Shown piece after piece: positions 1-8,298 of a DNA stretch of 16,124 bases. This stretch comes from Physocladia obscura. Taxonomy: Eukaryota; Chytridiomycota; Chytridiomycetes; Chytridiales; Chytriomycetaceae. The translations under genes were made by a program, and so were the position numbers. Numbering within the stretch: the first letter of the stretch is position 1; every line of letters begins with the position of its first letter. The stretch spans positions 1 to 16,124 of the forward strand of contig JADGJH010000608.1 of NCBI GenBank assembly GCA_027596945.1, in the 5' to 3' direction. The notes beneath the pieces were generated by a model. It had not been told where the DNA came from. It made no database searches and was given only the letters and a program-made list of their open reading frames with translations.

Positions 1-700
1 ATTCTTCTGTTCTAATTGTTGATCCAATATTTTTGAAACCTCCTTTAAACATAATTTTGAGCCTTTTTTTTGTGGCTTTTGCTTCTCAATAGCTGCACTG
101 CAGTACAATCACCTACATGACAGAAATCAGCAAAAAAACCAACAGCAACAACCTACAATAAATAAACTCAGGCTTGTAAGTTAAAAAGAAGTTACAAAAA
201 TATGAAATTAACAGAGTGAGAACAGGAGAATTGCAAAAAAAAAAAACCAAAACAGAAAAAAAATTCCACCCAACCATAGAATATTTAACAAAAAAAAAAA
301 GAACAAAACCAAGGAGCAAGAAATCTATTGGAGAAGGAGAAATGTTTGCTGCAACAATAGAACTATTAGATTGCACAATATTTTAAATACACAAATCTCC
401 TTCCAAAATATGGGGGAATACTTGAAGAAAATGAAGTCACAGAGAAGTGTGATCTTGTTTTGTTGATTTTGTAATGTTTCAATCCAGGAAAAGTGGATAT
501 TCAGTTATTTTGGTATAATATGATGTGTGCAACAGTTTATTCTCAATTGTAAGTTTCTATTGGTAGTATTTTTTTTCTAATTAATTTTTTTCAACTCTAT
601 CTTGTATAACTTGAAATACATTCAAGGTTTATGCTACTCAAAAGTTGAACTATCATTTTGGGCATTTGTCTGGTCTATAGGTGCAATAAGAATCATATGA
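1..700. other. AT-rich stretch without a recognisable gene
   Basis: I see no supportable gene here. The sequence is dominated by A and T runs, for example around 235-247 and 290-300. A GT..AG pair around 551-626 could be an intron joining short open stretches that lead into the open region from 701, but the flanking frames contain stops. It is best read as flank or decayed sequence of the transposon island. Confidence 0.5.
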
Positions 701-1073
701 CTATTTCAAGGTGAAGGATATGTCAATGGGGTTGATGAGGCTAATACTGCAGTTCTTCATCCACAAGATCTTCAACATTGCCTCAATAAAAACCTGCACC
801 TTGCTTGGGAGTTTGAAGGCAGCATTGTACTTGAACCTGGAATTAAGCTGATAAAGCAAGCATCAGATACATTTTCACATGCATTTCCATATATCATGGG
901 ATGCAGTTCATGCAGGCACAGTCAATCTATTTGCTCAATACAACTGGAAGACAGGAAAAATTACTGGTGCTGTGGATTTTTTTTCACCCAGTTTTCTTAT
1001 TTCATGATTGCTTTTTTTTTTTTCTCTTTCATTCTCTCTTCATTTGTGGCATTATACCCATTCCTTTGCTTTT
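701..1073 (+). pseudogene. Unrecognised open stretch, possible exon remnant
   Basis: One frame stays open for about 124 codons between a TGA at 698-700 and a TGA at 1071-1073. The first 55 codons have ordinary hydrophilic protein composition (GEGYVNGVDEANTAVLHPQD near the start). The last part is translated T-runs and looks non-coding. There is no good start codon at the front, so if it is coding it is an internal exon or a remnant. A second frame over about 890-990 also reads plausibly, which suggests a frameshift. I do not recognise the family. Its position beside a transposase suggests transposon cargo or an older insertion. Confidence 0.25.
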
Positions 1074-1191
1074 GATGTAAAAAAAAGAAATGAAGTATTT
1101 TGAATTTTACACCTCAATTGCAACTCTATTCAAGATTATGAGGAAAGTATTTTCAGTAAAACAATTTTAACCAATAGATAAACAGATTATA

Positions 1192-1437
1192 TTGAAACTT
1201 CAGGAGAGGGCATCATCAATGATTAAACAGTTGTCTGGAAGACAAGTTGACATTTATGATTTTTGTGAGACAGACAGCAAAAAAAATGACCTGAAGAACT
1301 TATACAAGGTGCTGTTATCAAAAAGAAATCTTTTTTTGGAAACAGTAATTTCATTGAGTTGGCATTTGAACCTGTCCAAACATTTGAACCTGCCTGAAAA
1401 AGAAGAGATTAGATCAACAATAAAGTCTAAATCTTAA
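1192..1437 (+). CDS. Hypothetical short lysine-rich reading frame
   Basis: About 80 codons are open, ending in TAA. The translation is rich in Lys, Leu and Ser, with a soluble helical look (middle part DSKKNDLKNLYKVLLSKRNL). The sequence CTTCAG at 1198-1203 would be an acceptable intron acceptor, so this could be an exon continuing the open stretch that ends near 1073. I recognise no domain, and it may be chance or a transposon remnant. Confidence 0.2.
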   Translation: MKLQERASSMIKQLSGRQVDIYDFCETDSKKNDLKNLYKVLLSKRNLFLETVISLSWHLNLSKHLNLPEKEEIRSTIKSKS

Positions 1438-1573
1438 CTTTGGCAATAAATGCAACTGCATTTACTTGACATAAATGCAAGCAACAAGGCTAACACTTTT
1501 TTTTTTATGACTTAAATGTGTTTTAAGGTTGGAAATCCAACAAGCTATTTGTTCTTGCTGCACTTGACTTCAT

Positions 1574-2654
1574 TTGAACACCAGCAATTTGAAAGAGCCA
1601 CAAGATACATCATGGCATGCATTGTATGCTTCAAGTCAATTTGCTGAAGGGATAAATGGATTTATCCATCAAACAGGATTTGACAAACCAACATTTGATG
1701 CCATTCTCAAAGAATTCAGCAAAGACGTCATTGTTCAATCTGGACCTGGATTGCGCAGTTGCCCTCCTAAATTATCAAGGAAGTCAACAGTGCTGGGTTT
1801 ACTACTGCAATTTTATACAGGTATTTTTTGACTTTATTTGATATCTGATCTTATCTCAATTCATGCACTGGCAAATACAGTGAGCTTTGTCAGCTCTTTG
1901 GAATTCCTCCCAGCACTTTGGGAGATACTCTTCATAAGGCAGAGAAAGCCCTCTCAACTGCTTTGGATCAAATCAAAGATGCGCAAGTGCAATGGCCATC
2001 ACCAATGAATCACAAAAATTGGGCAACTGCTGTCAATCAAAAGAAGCCACTTGTCTGTAACCGTTGGGGATTCATTGATGGAAAGAACTATCCTGTGCAA
2101 GAGCCAACACATCAAGACATTCAGAATGCCTTCTACAATGGTTGGCTGCATACTGTCAGTGTAACTGGAGTTCTGTGCTATGGTGTCAATGGTACTATTA
2201 TTTGGGCATACCACAACTGTCCTGGGTCTTGGAATGCCAGGTAACCTCTCTTTTTTTGAAAGTACTGTTTTACACACATACCAGTTAAATATAGTGGCAA
2301 ATTTTGTGATTTTGGTGCAAGACTGATTAATCTGTGCTTTTCTCTGCAAGATTATGGAGTTGTTGTTGATTTGGCTTTTCCTGTTTCTAATGAAATGTCC
2401 AACAGGATTATAACTCCACTTAAAATTGGGGCTGTGGAACAATTTCCTTTGAACAAACTTCTGCTGAACTGGTTCACTCAGCAATTACTAGAGTCAGACA
2501 AGCTGCAGAATGGGGAATGGGGGCTGTAAAAAAGCCATTTTGGCGACTGACACAAAAGTTACCTTACAATCAAGACATTCGAGAGGTTTGGCTATGCAAT
2601 CTTTTTTACTTGTATAACTTGAGAGTGAGAAGACTGAAAATTAGGCAAATATGA
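1574..2654 (+). pseudogene. PIF/Harbinger-type DDE_4 transposase, broken
   Basis: The enzyme would cut and paste a PIF/Harbinger DNA transposon. Three exons are visible: 1574-1820, 1881-2240 and 2295-2654, separated by GT-AG introns of 60 and 54 bases. The family's catalytic core is recognisable: WGFIDGKNYPVQEP with the first Asp (about 2070-2110), VVVDLAFPVSNEM with the second Asp (about 2363-2400), and RQAAEWGMG with the Glu (about 2495-2520). The C-terminal LCNLFYLYNLRVR and a TGA stop follow. Two breaks are seen. Joining exons 1 and 2 leaves the frame one base out, and between about 2420 and 2465 the frame changes before the Glu block. No clear start methionine is seen. The D-D-E residues survive, but this copy cannot encode the whole enzyme as it stands. 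Confidence 0.85.
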
Positions 2655-2835
2655 TCCATTTATGAAGAATACTTAATTTAATAAAAAATTTAATAACTTC
2701 AGCTTTATGTCAAAATCATCAATGAGGAAAACCAAACAAAAACCAAAAACCAAAAACTGACATAAAAGCAATAAAAATAAGTCCCATTTACTTCTTTACA
2801 AGTGCCACAATAATAGACATTAGTTGCTGTTGGCT
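2655..2835. other. Spacer between convergent transposon genes
   Basis: This short AT-rich interval lies between the transposase stop on the plus strand and the end of the minus-strand coiled-coil reading frame. It contains a CCAAAAAC-type direct repeat near 2735-2757. I see no coding signal in it. Confidence 0.4.
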
Positions 2836-3975
2836 TTACTGTTGCTGCAACTCTAGTCTTGCTTTGCAATCTGCCTGTTCTCTGGATAATCTTTCCTCCC
2901 AATCAGCCTGTTTGCATTTTGCCTTGTCTTCCTGCTCTTTTCTTCTGCAAGCTTGTTTTTCCTCATGTTCTTCTTGTCTGCAATCTAGCTCCTTTTGTCA
3001 CTCTAGTCTTGTAATAGGTGCTGTTCCTGCTGAAGTCTGTGCCTGCCTTCAACAAGACTGCCACTGATTTTGCCCATTGCTCTTTGATCACTATCACTAA
3101 CATCCTCACCATTTTGTCCAAAATTTACTGGTTCAACAGCAATATTTTCATCACTTTCAACCTTTTAGGCCAGTGTGGCTTCTTCCCTGTCTGTCCCAAT
3201 TTCTGACTCAGCATCATATTAACCCTGTTTATCTCCTACTTCATCATCTCCACTGATTTAAGTTTTGATTTCACACCAAATTCCTTTTGCAGCTCTGATT
3301 TGATACAGACAGTCAGGATTACCAGTCAGCTTTGTTGATTTCCTCAGAGAATCAAATTTCTTGTGTTTATATTGATTATTTAAAAGGATTGATGATGTTA
3401 ATTTGATATCCTGATTTCATAAACTATCAAGTACAATGGTCTTTGCCATCCTCACAACTGTTATTATAGACTTTTTCAGCCTCCTTCCAAAGATATTCCT
3501 CATCTGCTGGGAGGTATTATCTGATTGCACATAAAATATCTAACAATCAAAGTGCTATTAACAACACAGACAAACAAAACTGCACTCACTGCCCTCCTCC
3601 TGTTCTGTGATCTCAATTATGCCACTCATGGTTTGAACTCCAATTTGCAATTCAATTTGCCCTTGGATTGCAACACTGCAATCAATAACTTCTTGTGGCT
3701 GTGATGCAGTAGGCTTATCTGTTGTTTGCTGTTGATTGAACTTTGATTTTACTTGAATTGAGGTACGTCTTTGATTTTCTTGAACTCCAGAATTGAATTG
3801 ATTTTCAACTCTTGCCTATTCATTCCCACCACTAGGACAATTCTTGTCAACTGAATTCAGAAGTTCTGTAAACAAAGTCAATCAGATTGAGTAATATTTA
3901 ATAAGGAAAACACAAATTACCATTGATTTCTTCTTGATCAAAGTTTGTTTGCAGTTCTGTCAGCCCCAGGGAGAG
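2836..3975 (-). pseudogene. Decayed coiled-coil accessory gene of the Harbinger-like element
   Basis: Read on the minus strand, this region gives pieces of a hydrophilic protein. A front exon (about 3921-3975) ends in TELQTNFDQEEIN and splices over a GT-AG intron (3866-3920) into ELLNSVDKNCPSGGNE before a stop. Gln/Ser/Thr-rich and acidic pieces follow. The end (about 2836-3006) is a strongly Glu/Gln/Lys/Arg/Cys-rich stretch, including DWEERLSREQADCKARLE, that should form a coiled coil, and it stops with TAA. An in-frame TGA precedes the coiled coil and further stops lie between. PIF/Harbinger elements commonly carry a second DNA-binding protein besides the transposase. Convergence with the transposase 182 bases away supports that role, but I see no clear Myb/SANT motif. 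Confidence 0.45.
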
Positions 3976-4051
3976 AGTGCAAAAGTTTTGGTGCTTTTGA
4001 CAGAGTGCTGCCAGCTGATACCCTTTTTGAACCCATTTGTGTTTTGTTTTA

Positions 4052-4161
4052 TTTGTGATTCACAAATCTGTGGAGACCTCTTTTTGGTTTCAACAAATTT
4101 GTGATAATTTGTGAAAGTATTTGTTAACAATTTGTGAAGGCATTTGTGAAGGTATTTGTGA
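4052..4161 (+). repeat. TTTGTGA word array with one inverted copy
   Basis: The word TTTGTGA occurs at 4052, 4098, 4108, 4131, 4143 and 4155, and its reverse complement TCACAAA at 4060-4066. The copies at 4052 and 4060 form a perfect short palindrome with one central base. The last two copies are spaced 12 bases apart (TTTGTGAAGG units). The array sits between two transposon remnants. Clustered short words near element ends often bind transposase, but that role is inferred here. Confidence 0.7.
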
Positions 4162-4194
4162 AAATTTGTTTTTGTCATTTTTATTCATTTTTCA

Positions 4195-4935
4195 GAGACT
4201 TTCAATGTTGATGAAATGCAAATCAAACTTGAAAATGGCAATGCACAACAAACCTACATTGTATCAAATGAAATTGAGTGCCATAATGCCAATGAAGGAG
4301 AATGCAGCTGATATGCCATAATTATTCCATTTATATCAGCAGCTGGTGAACATATAATTGACTTTATAGTTATGCCACATGAATTGAACAATTTGATATG
4401 GCTGTTGAACAATACAGGCAAACTTGACATGGTGATGTACCAGTATACTATGCCTTCAGTAAAACTGGATTTTTGTAGAGACACAATGGATTCCAATCCT
4501 TCAGAAATTTAAAGAAATTTGGTCTTCATTTCACCTGGTTTAATCCCTGCAGTACTACTGATAGACAATCTTGGAACATAAAACATTTGATGTGCTGTCT
4601 TTCTGCATTGATGTTGAAGTATTTTTTCTACCAGCCAATACAACTCATTTCTTGCAACCTTTGGATAGCCTGTATTTTGCTACTTTGAAACAAAAAATTT
4701 AAACAAATTTTCACCACAAAATGGCATTAGAACTAGACTCCATGGAAAACTAGGTCCACAACTTATGCCAACAGCACTTCAAATTCATGATGAAATATCT
4801 AAAAGTGTAATTTTGGGATTTTGGAAAAATGTTGGGATTTTTCCCCTTGATCTTGAAAATTTTTTTGGAAAGAGTTCAGCAAAATGTCACAGCTGTTCCA
4901 AACAATGAAAAAAAATTGGGACAATATTTACAACT
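4195..4935 (+). pseudogene. pogo/CENP-B-like DDE_1 transposase remnant
   Basis: This is a C-terminal catalytic part of a Tc1/mariner-superfamily transposase of the pogo/Tigger (DDE_1, CENP-B-related) type. In order one reads GEHIIDFIVMPHEL (about 4345), a block VLLIDNLGT with the central catalytic Asp (about 4552-4580), then, after a frame change, FFLPANTTHFLQPLDSLYF (about 4624-4680), the family's hallmark block before the last acidic residue, and finally GFWKNVGIFPLDLEN (about 4815-4860). Stops interrupt it near 4308, 4510 and 4699, and the frame shifts near 4580. An acceptor-like TTTTTCAG lies just before 4195. The N-terminal helix-turn-helix part is not visible. It is clearly inactive and old. 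Confidence 0.75.
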
Positions 4936-4954
4936 ATGCTTCCTGGTCCAATTG

Positions 4955-5371
4955 TTAAAAAGTCACTGTTGCTGATAGTAGTTGAATCTCGCGCAGAGGT
5001 GTCTTGCAGATCCATTGTGGTGAATTGTTCTTGGAGTTGAAACAAAGAGTAATCAAGGGCCAATCTATGGTTGAATTGAACTTGTCTAACCAGTCCTTAC
5101 CTAGTATTAAATTGTGGGCAATGTTAGAGGAGATGAAGTTATGTTGGTCCCTGAGTCTAGTTGAAGTAATAATAGTGTATTTGATATTCTTGTAAATGTG
5201 TCCATCAATAATTGAATGGTCTGCTAGGTTTATTGATTGCTTTTTGTTTGTGCGGTGATGGTTATGTTGTGCGTTCAAGAAGCTGATGAGTATTTTGGCT
5301 GGTTGGTTTCCTATGAAACTGTTAATTGTGAGGAGAGATGATTGTGAAGTTGGTTGTTCCATGTGGTGCAA
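4955..5371 (-). pseudogene. Retropepsin-like segment of the LTR element
   Basis: A 138-codon open stretch includes INSFIGNQPAKILISFLNAQ and further on HNLILGKDWLDKFNSTIDW. The latter is the conserved strand and 'ILG.DWL' end of retroelement aspartic proteases just before the polymerase region. The catalytic D-S/T-G triplet expected after the ILI strand is not seen; the sequence there is SFLN. So either the catalytic site is lost or the domain is degenerate. The open stretch ends at a stop near 4955, where the reverse transcriptase should begin but does not. Confidence 0.55.
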
Positions 5372-5669
5372 TTGAAGAGATATTAAGTCTGTTGATGAGT
5401 CTGTTGAGAAAGTTTTAGTATGTGTTGCAATTGATTCTTGTTCATATTCATGTTCTTCAAACTTGAGTCAATTTGCTATTGTTGCCATCTTTGGTAGTGC
5501 TGCTGCTTTCGCTGATAGTGGTGGCAGCTTTGACGTTGTTGATGTATTTGGCATGCTGAAAGATTCCAGTATTGGTTTGTTTGTTATTATTGTTCAAATA
5601 ATTTCTGCTGCTTTTATTAGGGGTTTTGTTGTAATTATTGTTGCTTGGGTACTGTTGTTGTGTCTTTCA

Positions 5670-5912
5670 ACATTGATTGTGCATATGGTTCTTGAGTCTC
5701 CAGAATGTGCACCAACTGTTCTTCTAGTACATCTTTTGTTCTTCTTCTGAGAGATGTGGGAAGGATTGTGTATTTGAGAGGTCCATCAGTTGTGGTCCAT
5801 TGCTGTGGTAATTGTAAAAATGTGGGTTGAAAATTTTTGTGAAGGAAAATTTTGTCTCATGCCGTTTTGCTGTGGAGTAGGCTTCCCATTTGTTCTTTGC
5901 CAATAAAGTCAT
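5670..5912 (-). pseudogene. Frame-shifted gag C-terminus with a damaged zinc knuckle
   Basis: The frame next to the main gag continues the protein: WEAYSTAKRHETKFSFTKIF, then LMDLSNTQSFPHLSEEEQKM, the usual gag linker before the nucleocapsid knuckle. After a TAG stop, the same frame gives a knuckle at 5711-5670 reading WCTFWRLKNHMHNQC. The pattern should be C-x2-C-x4-H-x4-C; the second Cys is Trp here and the other three ligands are in place. Thus gag is broken by a frameshift near 5870-5910, a stop near 5724 and a lost zinc ligand. Confidence 0.6.
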
Positions 5913-6651
5913 CTAGGTGTTTGGCTTTCATTTGAAGTTTATTTAGATCAACTTTGATGTTGAATAATTCATGCTTGTTGCAAAGGTGTGGCTTAAGACC
6001 CTGAAGGTACTTACTGCAAAGGTATCTGTCTTTGAAATTAATGCTTCCAAAGTGGATTACAGATAAGAGATTGTTGAATTCCTGTGAATGTAATGTTGCA
6101 GATCTTGTTTGTTTAAGAGAATCCATGCCTTCAACAGCTTGTGTTTGGGTTAATTGGGATCCAAAATTTGAACAAATCCAGGCTTGATAATTCTTCCAAG
6201 TCATGTTTCTACATTGATCTTCTGGTAGATGTCTCCAGCATGTACAAACATGTTCTGTGAGTCCTGTAGTAATCCAGGCTGCATAGCGCAGCTGTTGTTG
6301 GTGAGTTGGCTTGGCGCCATCTGCAAGAAATCCATATAGTTGGGCTTGTTCTTCACATCTAAGTAAGTAATTGTCAATGATGTTTTGAGTTTTGTGTGCT
6401 GGCTTGGTTTTAGTGTTGCCATTGAATTCTGGTGACCTTACTGAGGTGATTTTGAAAAATGGTAAGTTGCGTGTATTAGGAGGTATCACTGAAGAATTTT
6501 CTTGATAAACCCTATTTTGAAGTTCAGCTTGTAAGCTGTTGTTATTGATGCTAAGTCTTTGAACTGTTTTGCTGAGTTCCTGCATTTCTTGTAGAATAGC
6601 GGCTAGTTGTCTGGCTTGCAGATTTGAAGTGCTTGAGCCTGAGTAGTCCAT
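5857..6651 (-). CDS. Retrotransposon gag (capsid) protein, C-terminally cut
   Basis: This 264-residue reading frame starts at an ATG and opens with a short coiled-coil-like part (QEMQELSKTVQRLSINNNSL, residues about 20-40). The retrotransposon gag (capsid) fold follows, seen in blocks such as PEFNGN (about residue 75), YAAWITTGL (about 128), the W.NYQAWICSNFG block (about 155-165), and FNNLLSVIHFG with YLQGLKPHL (about 190-220). It packages element RNA into particles in known relatives. It ends at a TAG within the linker; the true C-terminus with the zinc knuckle follows in the neighbouring frame. The start fits a gag lying about 65 bases inside the primer binding site. Confidence 0.75.
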   Translation of the reverse strand: MDYSGSSTSNLQARQLAAILQEMQELSKTVQRLSINNNSLQAELQNRVYQENSSVIPPNTRNLPFFKITSVRSPEFNGNTKTKPAHKTQNIIDNYLLRCEEQAQLYGFLADGAKPTHQQQLRYAAWITTGLTEHVCTCWRHLPEDQCRNMTWKNYQAWICSNFGSQLTQTQAVEGMDSLKQTRSATLHSQEFNNLLSVIHFGSINFKDRYLCSKYLQGLKPHLCNKHELFNIKVDLNKLQMKAKHLDDFIGKEQMGSLLHSKTA

Positions 6652-6714
6652 TTGTCTGGAACAGCAAAGGTGCTTGGTCTTGACATTGATGAAGAGAGGC
6701 GTTTGTAGATTTTT

Positions 6715-6726
6715 CTGGTGCTACCA
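6715..6726 (-). other. Primer binding site of the LTR element
   Basis: On the minus strand TGGTAGCACCAG begins three bases after the LTR end. TGG is the complement of the CCA end of a tRNA, and the position directly inside the LTR is where a reverse-transcription primer site lies. The priming tRNA cannot be named from the sequence alone. Between here and gag there is only a short leader. Confidence 0.6.
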
Positions 6727-6729
6727 ATA

Positions 6730-7111
6730 TGTGAGAGAATTGAAGAGTTCCAAGTGGGTGAAGTTAACTTCGGACAGCGAAGCAAAATATTTTCTTGAGC
6801 TGTGTCTTACACAGCGAAGTCTTTCCTTTTTTTCTAAAGCGAAGCAAAGTTGAAGTTTATAATAAAGAATTCTCTGTTTATTCTAATTTCAATAACACTG
6901 AATTTAAAGAGTTTCAGGATGAAGTGAAATAGAATTTTTGGGCAGTGCAGGTAAAAATTTTGTAAGGAAAATTGTGAAATGGAAAAGAACTTGCAGAAGA
7001 CAAATAGAAGAATAATAAAGGAAAATAAAAGATAATAGGATAATAAAATAAGAATATAATAGTAATAAATTTTGAATTGAAGTTACAGAAAACTAGTTAG
7101 TTTCTGTGACA
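6730..7111 (-). repeat. Long terminal repeat (single copy), 382 bases
   Basis: On the element's strand the block starts TGTCACAG and ends TCTCTCACA, giving the TG...CA ends typical of LTRs. It is followed after three bases by the primer binding site. It is AT-rich with a TTTATTATAAAC stretch (about 6857-6868) that could serve as promoter or polyadenylation signal. The word AGCGAAG (plus strand) occurs at 6776, 6813 and 6838. There is no partner LTR in the window, so the ends rest on structure rather than on a repeat match. Confidence 0.6.
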
Positions 7112-7206
7112 CGTTGTAAACATTGGAACTTGATGAGTTCAAGTTGGACATTTCACTTTTATGTTGAAAAGTATTGACTGAGCCACAAGTCAGCACATTT
7201 CAACAA

Positions 7207-7925
7207 ATTTTTATCAAGCTTTAGATGAAAGCAGAATTGCAGACAAAAATAGAATTCAATATACTCAAGATCTTGAAAACTGCATTATCAAAGAATTTGG
7301 TGTCAAACTTACTTCTGTGACAAGTTGCGATAAATTGTATTGTCAAGGGCTGCCTTGGCATTTATTCTGCCACTGCTGGTCAATGTGTGGAATTTTAAGC
7401 TCCTATGCAATGAAATTATTTCAGAGACAGCCAGATCAAATGCAGTTCTTTTTGTTGTCCAGGCTGCATTTAGTACAAATGATGTTGAACAGGTGAGAAA
7501 AATTATTATGTTGAATTTTTGTTGAATCAAGTGATAGTTCTTCAGTCACACATGCATGTGTAATTGAATTAGTGGTCAAGGTAGATTAAATGAATTTCCA
7601 GCTGATTTATTGAAGTTACGTTGTGGGCAAGCAGCATTCATTCAAGAAACCATCAATGATGATGATATTAATTTCAGCTCTGGATTAAACAATGAAAACA
7701 AGTAAGTGATTTTTTTATGTTGCAACAATCAAAAATACATAAATCAAAATTAGCACATATTCACTGAATGGCTCAATTGAGAAAGTCAATGAATGGAATG
7801 TTAAAAGGGTTGAAGAAGAGATTACCAAGGCACCAAGATGCTTAAAACTAACAAATCATACTAATATTCAACATAAGCCCCATGCTCACACTATTGCAAA
7901 ATCAAGCTCATCAAAAGTTGAATGA
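7207..7925 (+). pseudogene. Unrecognised spliced reading frame or remnant
   Basis: Three coding-like blocks lie on the plus strand. About 7230-7491 includes DKNRIQYTQDLENCIIKEFG and, in another frame, SETARSNAVLFVVQAAFS, ending at a GTGAGA donor. About 7570-7700 includes EFPADLLKLRCGQAAFIQ and ends at the GTAAGT donor at 7701. About 7770-7925 includes IEKVNEWNVKRVEEEITKA and ends in TGA. AATAAA follows at 7930-7935, a possible polyadenylation signal. The frames do not join cleanly in the first part, so it is either broken or I have missed a splice site. I recognise no family. Confidence 0.35.
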
Positions 7926-8298
7926 GTTGAATAAAGAAAATTAAACACCTTTACTTGAAGTAAAAAGTCCCTTGTTTCTTTGCTTTTATTCCAATTTCAG
8001 CATGGTTTGCAGCATAAAAATTAATGTACAATTTTGATGTTGAAATATTAACTTAGCAAAGAAATAAAATTTGTATATCAATTATTTAACAAGAATCATA
8101 CCTGATTGTACAAAATGAGCACAATTTGTTGCAATCTACATTATGATTGTATGTGGTAAGGATTTTTTGGTGAAATTTTGATTATTCAAAATTTGCGATG
8201 CTTGCCGTTTTCCAATTACAACATCACGTGTTCCAAATTTCATTATTCATTTTGAATATTTGATTGGCCATATTAAAAAGGCTGCAGAAACAAGTGCA
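7926..8298. other. Intergenic region before the oxidase gene
   Basis: The interval is AT-rich with no supportable gene. It should hold the 3' end signals of the preceding reading frame (AATAAA at 7930-7935) and the promoter of the oxidase gene. No clear TATA or other element can be singled out. Confidence 0.4.

Larger units (their letters stand above)
4955..7111 (-). mobile_element. 5' part of an LTR retrotransposon (LTR, PBS, gag, protease-like end)
   Basis: On the minus strand the order is LTR (7111-6730), primer binding site (6726-6715), gag (6651-5857 and its frame-shifted continuation), zinc knuckle (5711-5670) and a protease-like segment (5371-4955). There is no reverse transcriptase, RNase H or integrase and no second LTR. 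The element stops beside the pogo-like remnant, so it is a truncated, decayed copy. The gene order and gag type fit the Ty3/gypsy group, but without polymerase that assignment is tentative. Confidence 0.75.

Noticed and set aside
1999..2484. Minus-strand open frame of 161 codons
   Set aside because: It lies antisense to the Harbinger transposase core, whose plus-strand motifs are unmistakable.
5463..5750. Plus-strand hydrophobic frame of 95 codons resembling a membrane protein
   Set aside because: It is the antisense of Asn/Thr/Gln-rich gag-protease linker sequence, which reads as Val/Ile/Leu on the other strand.
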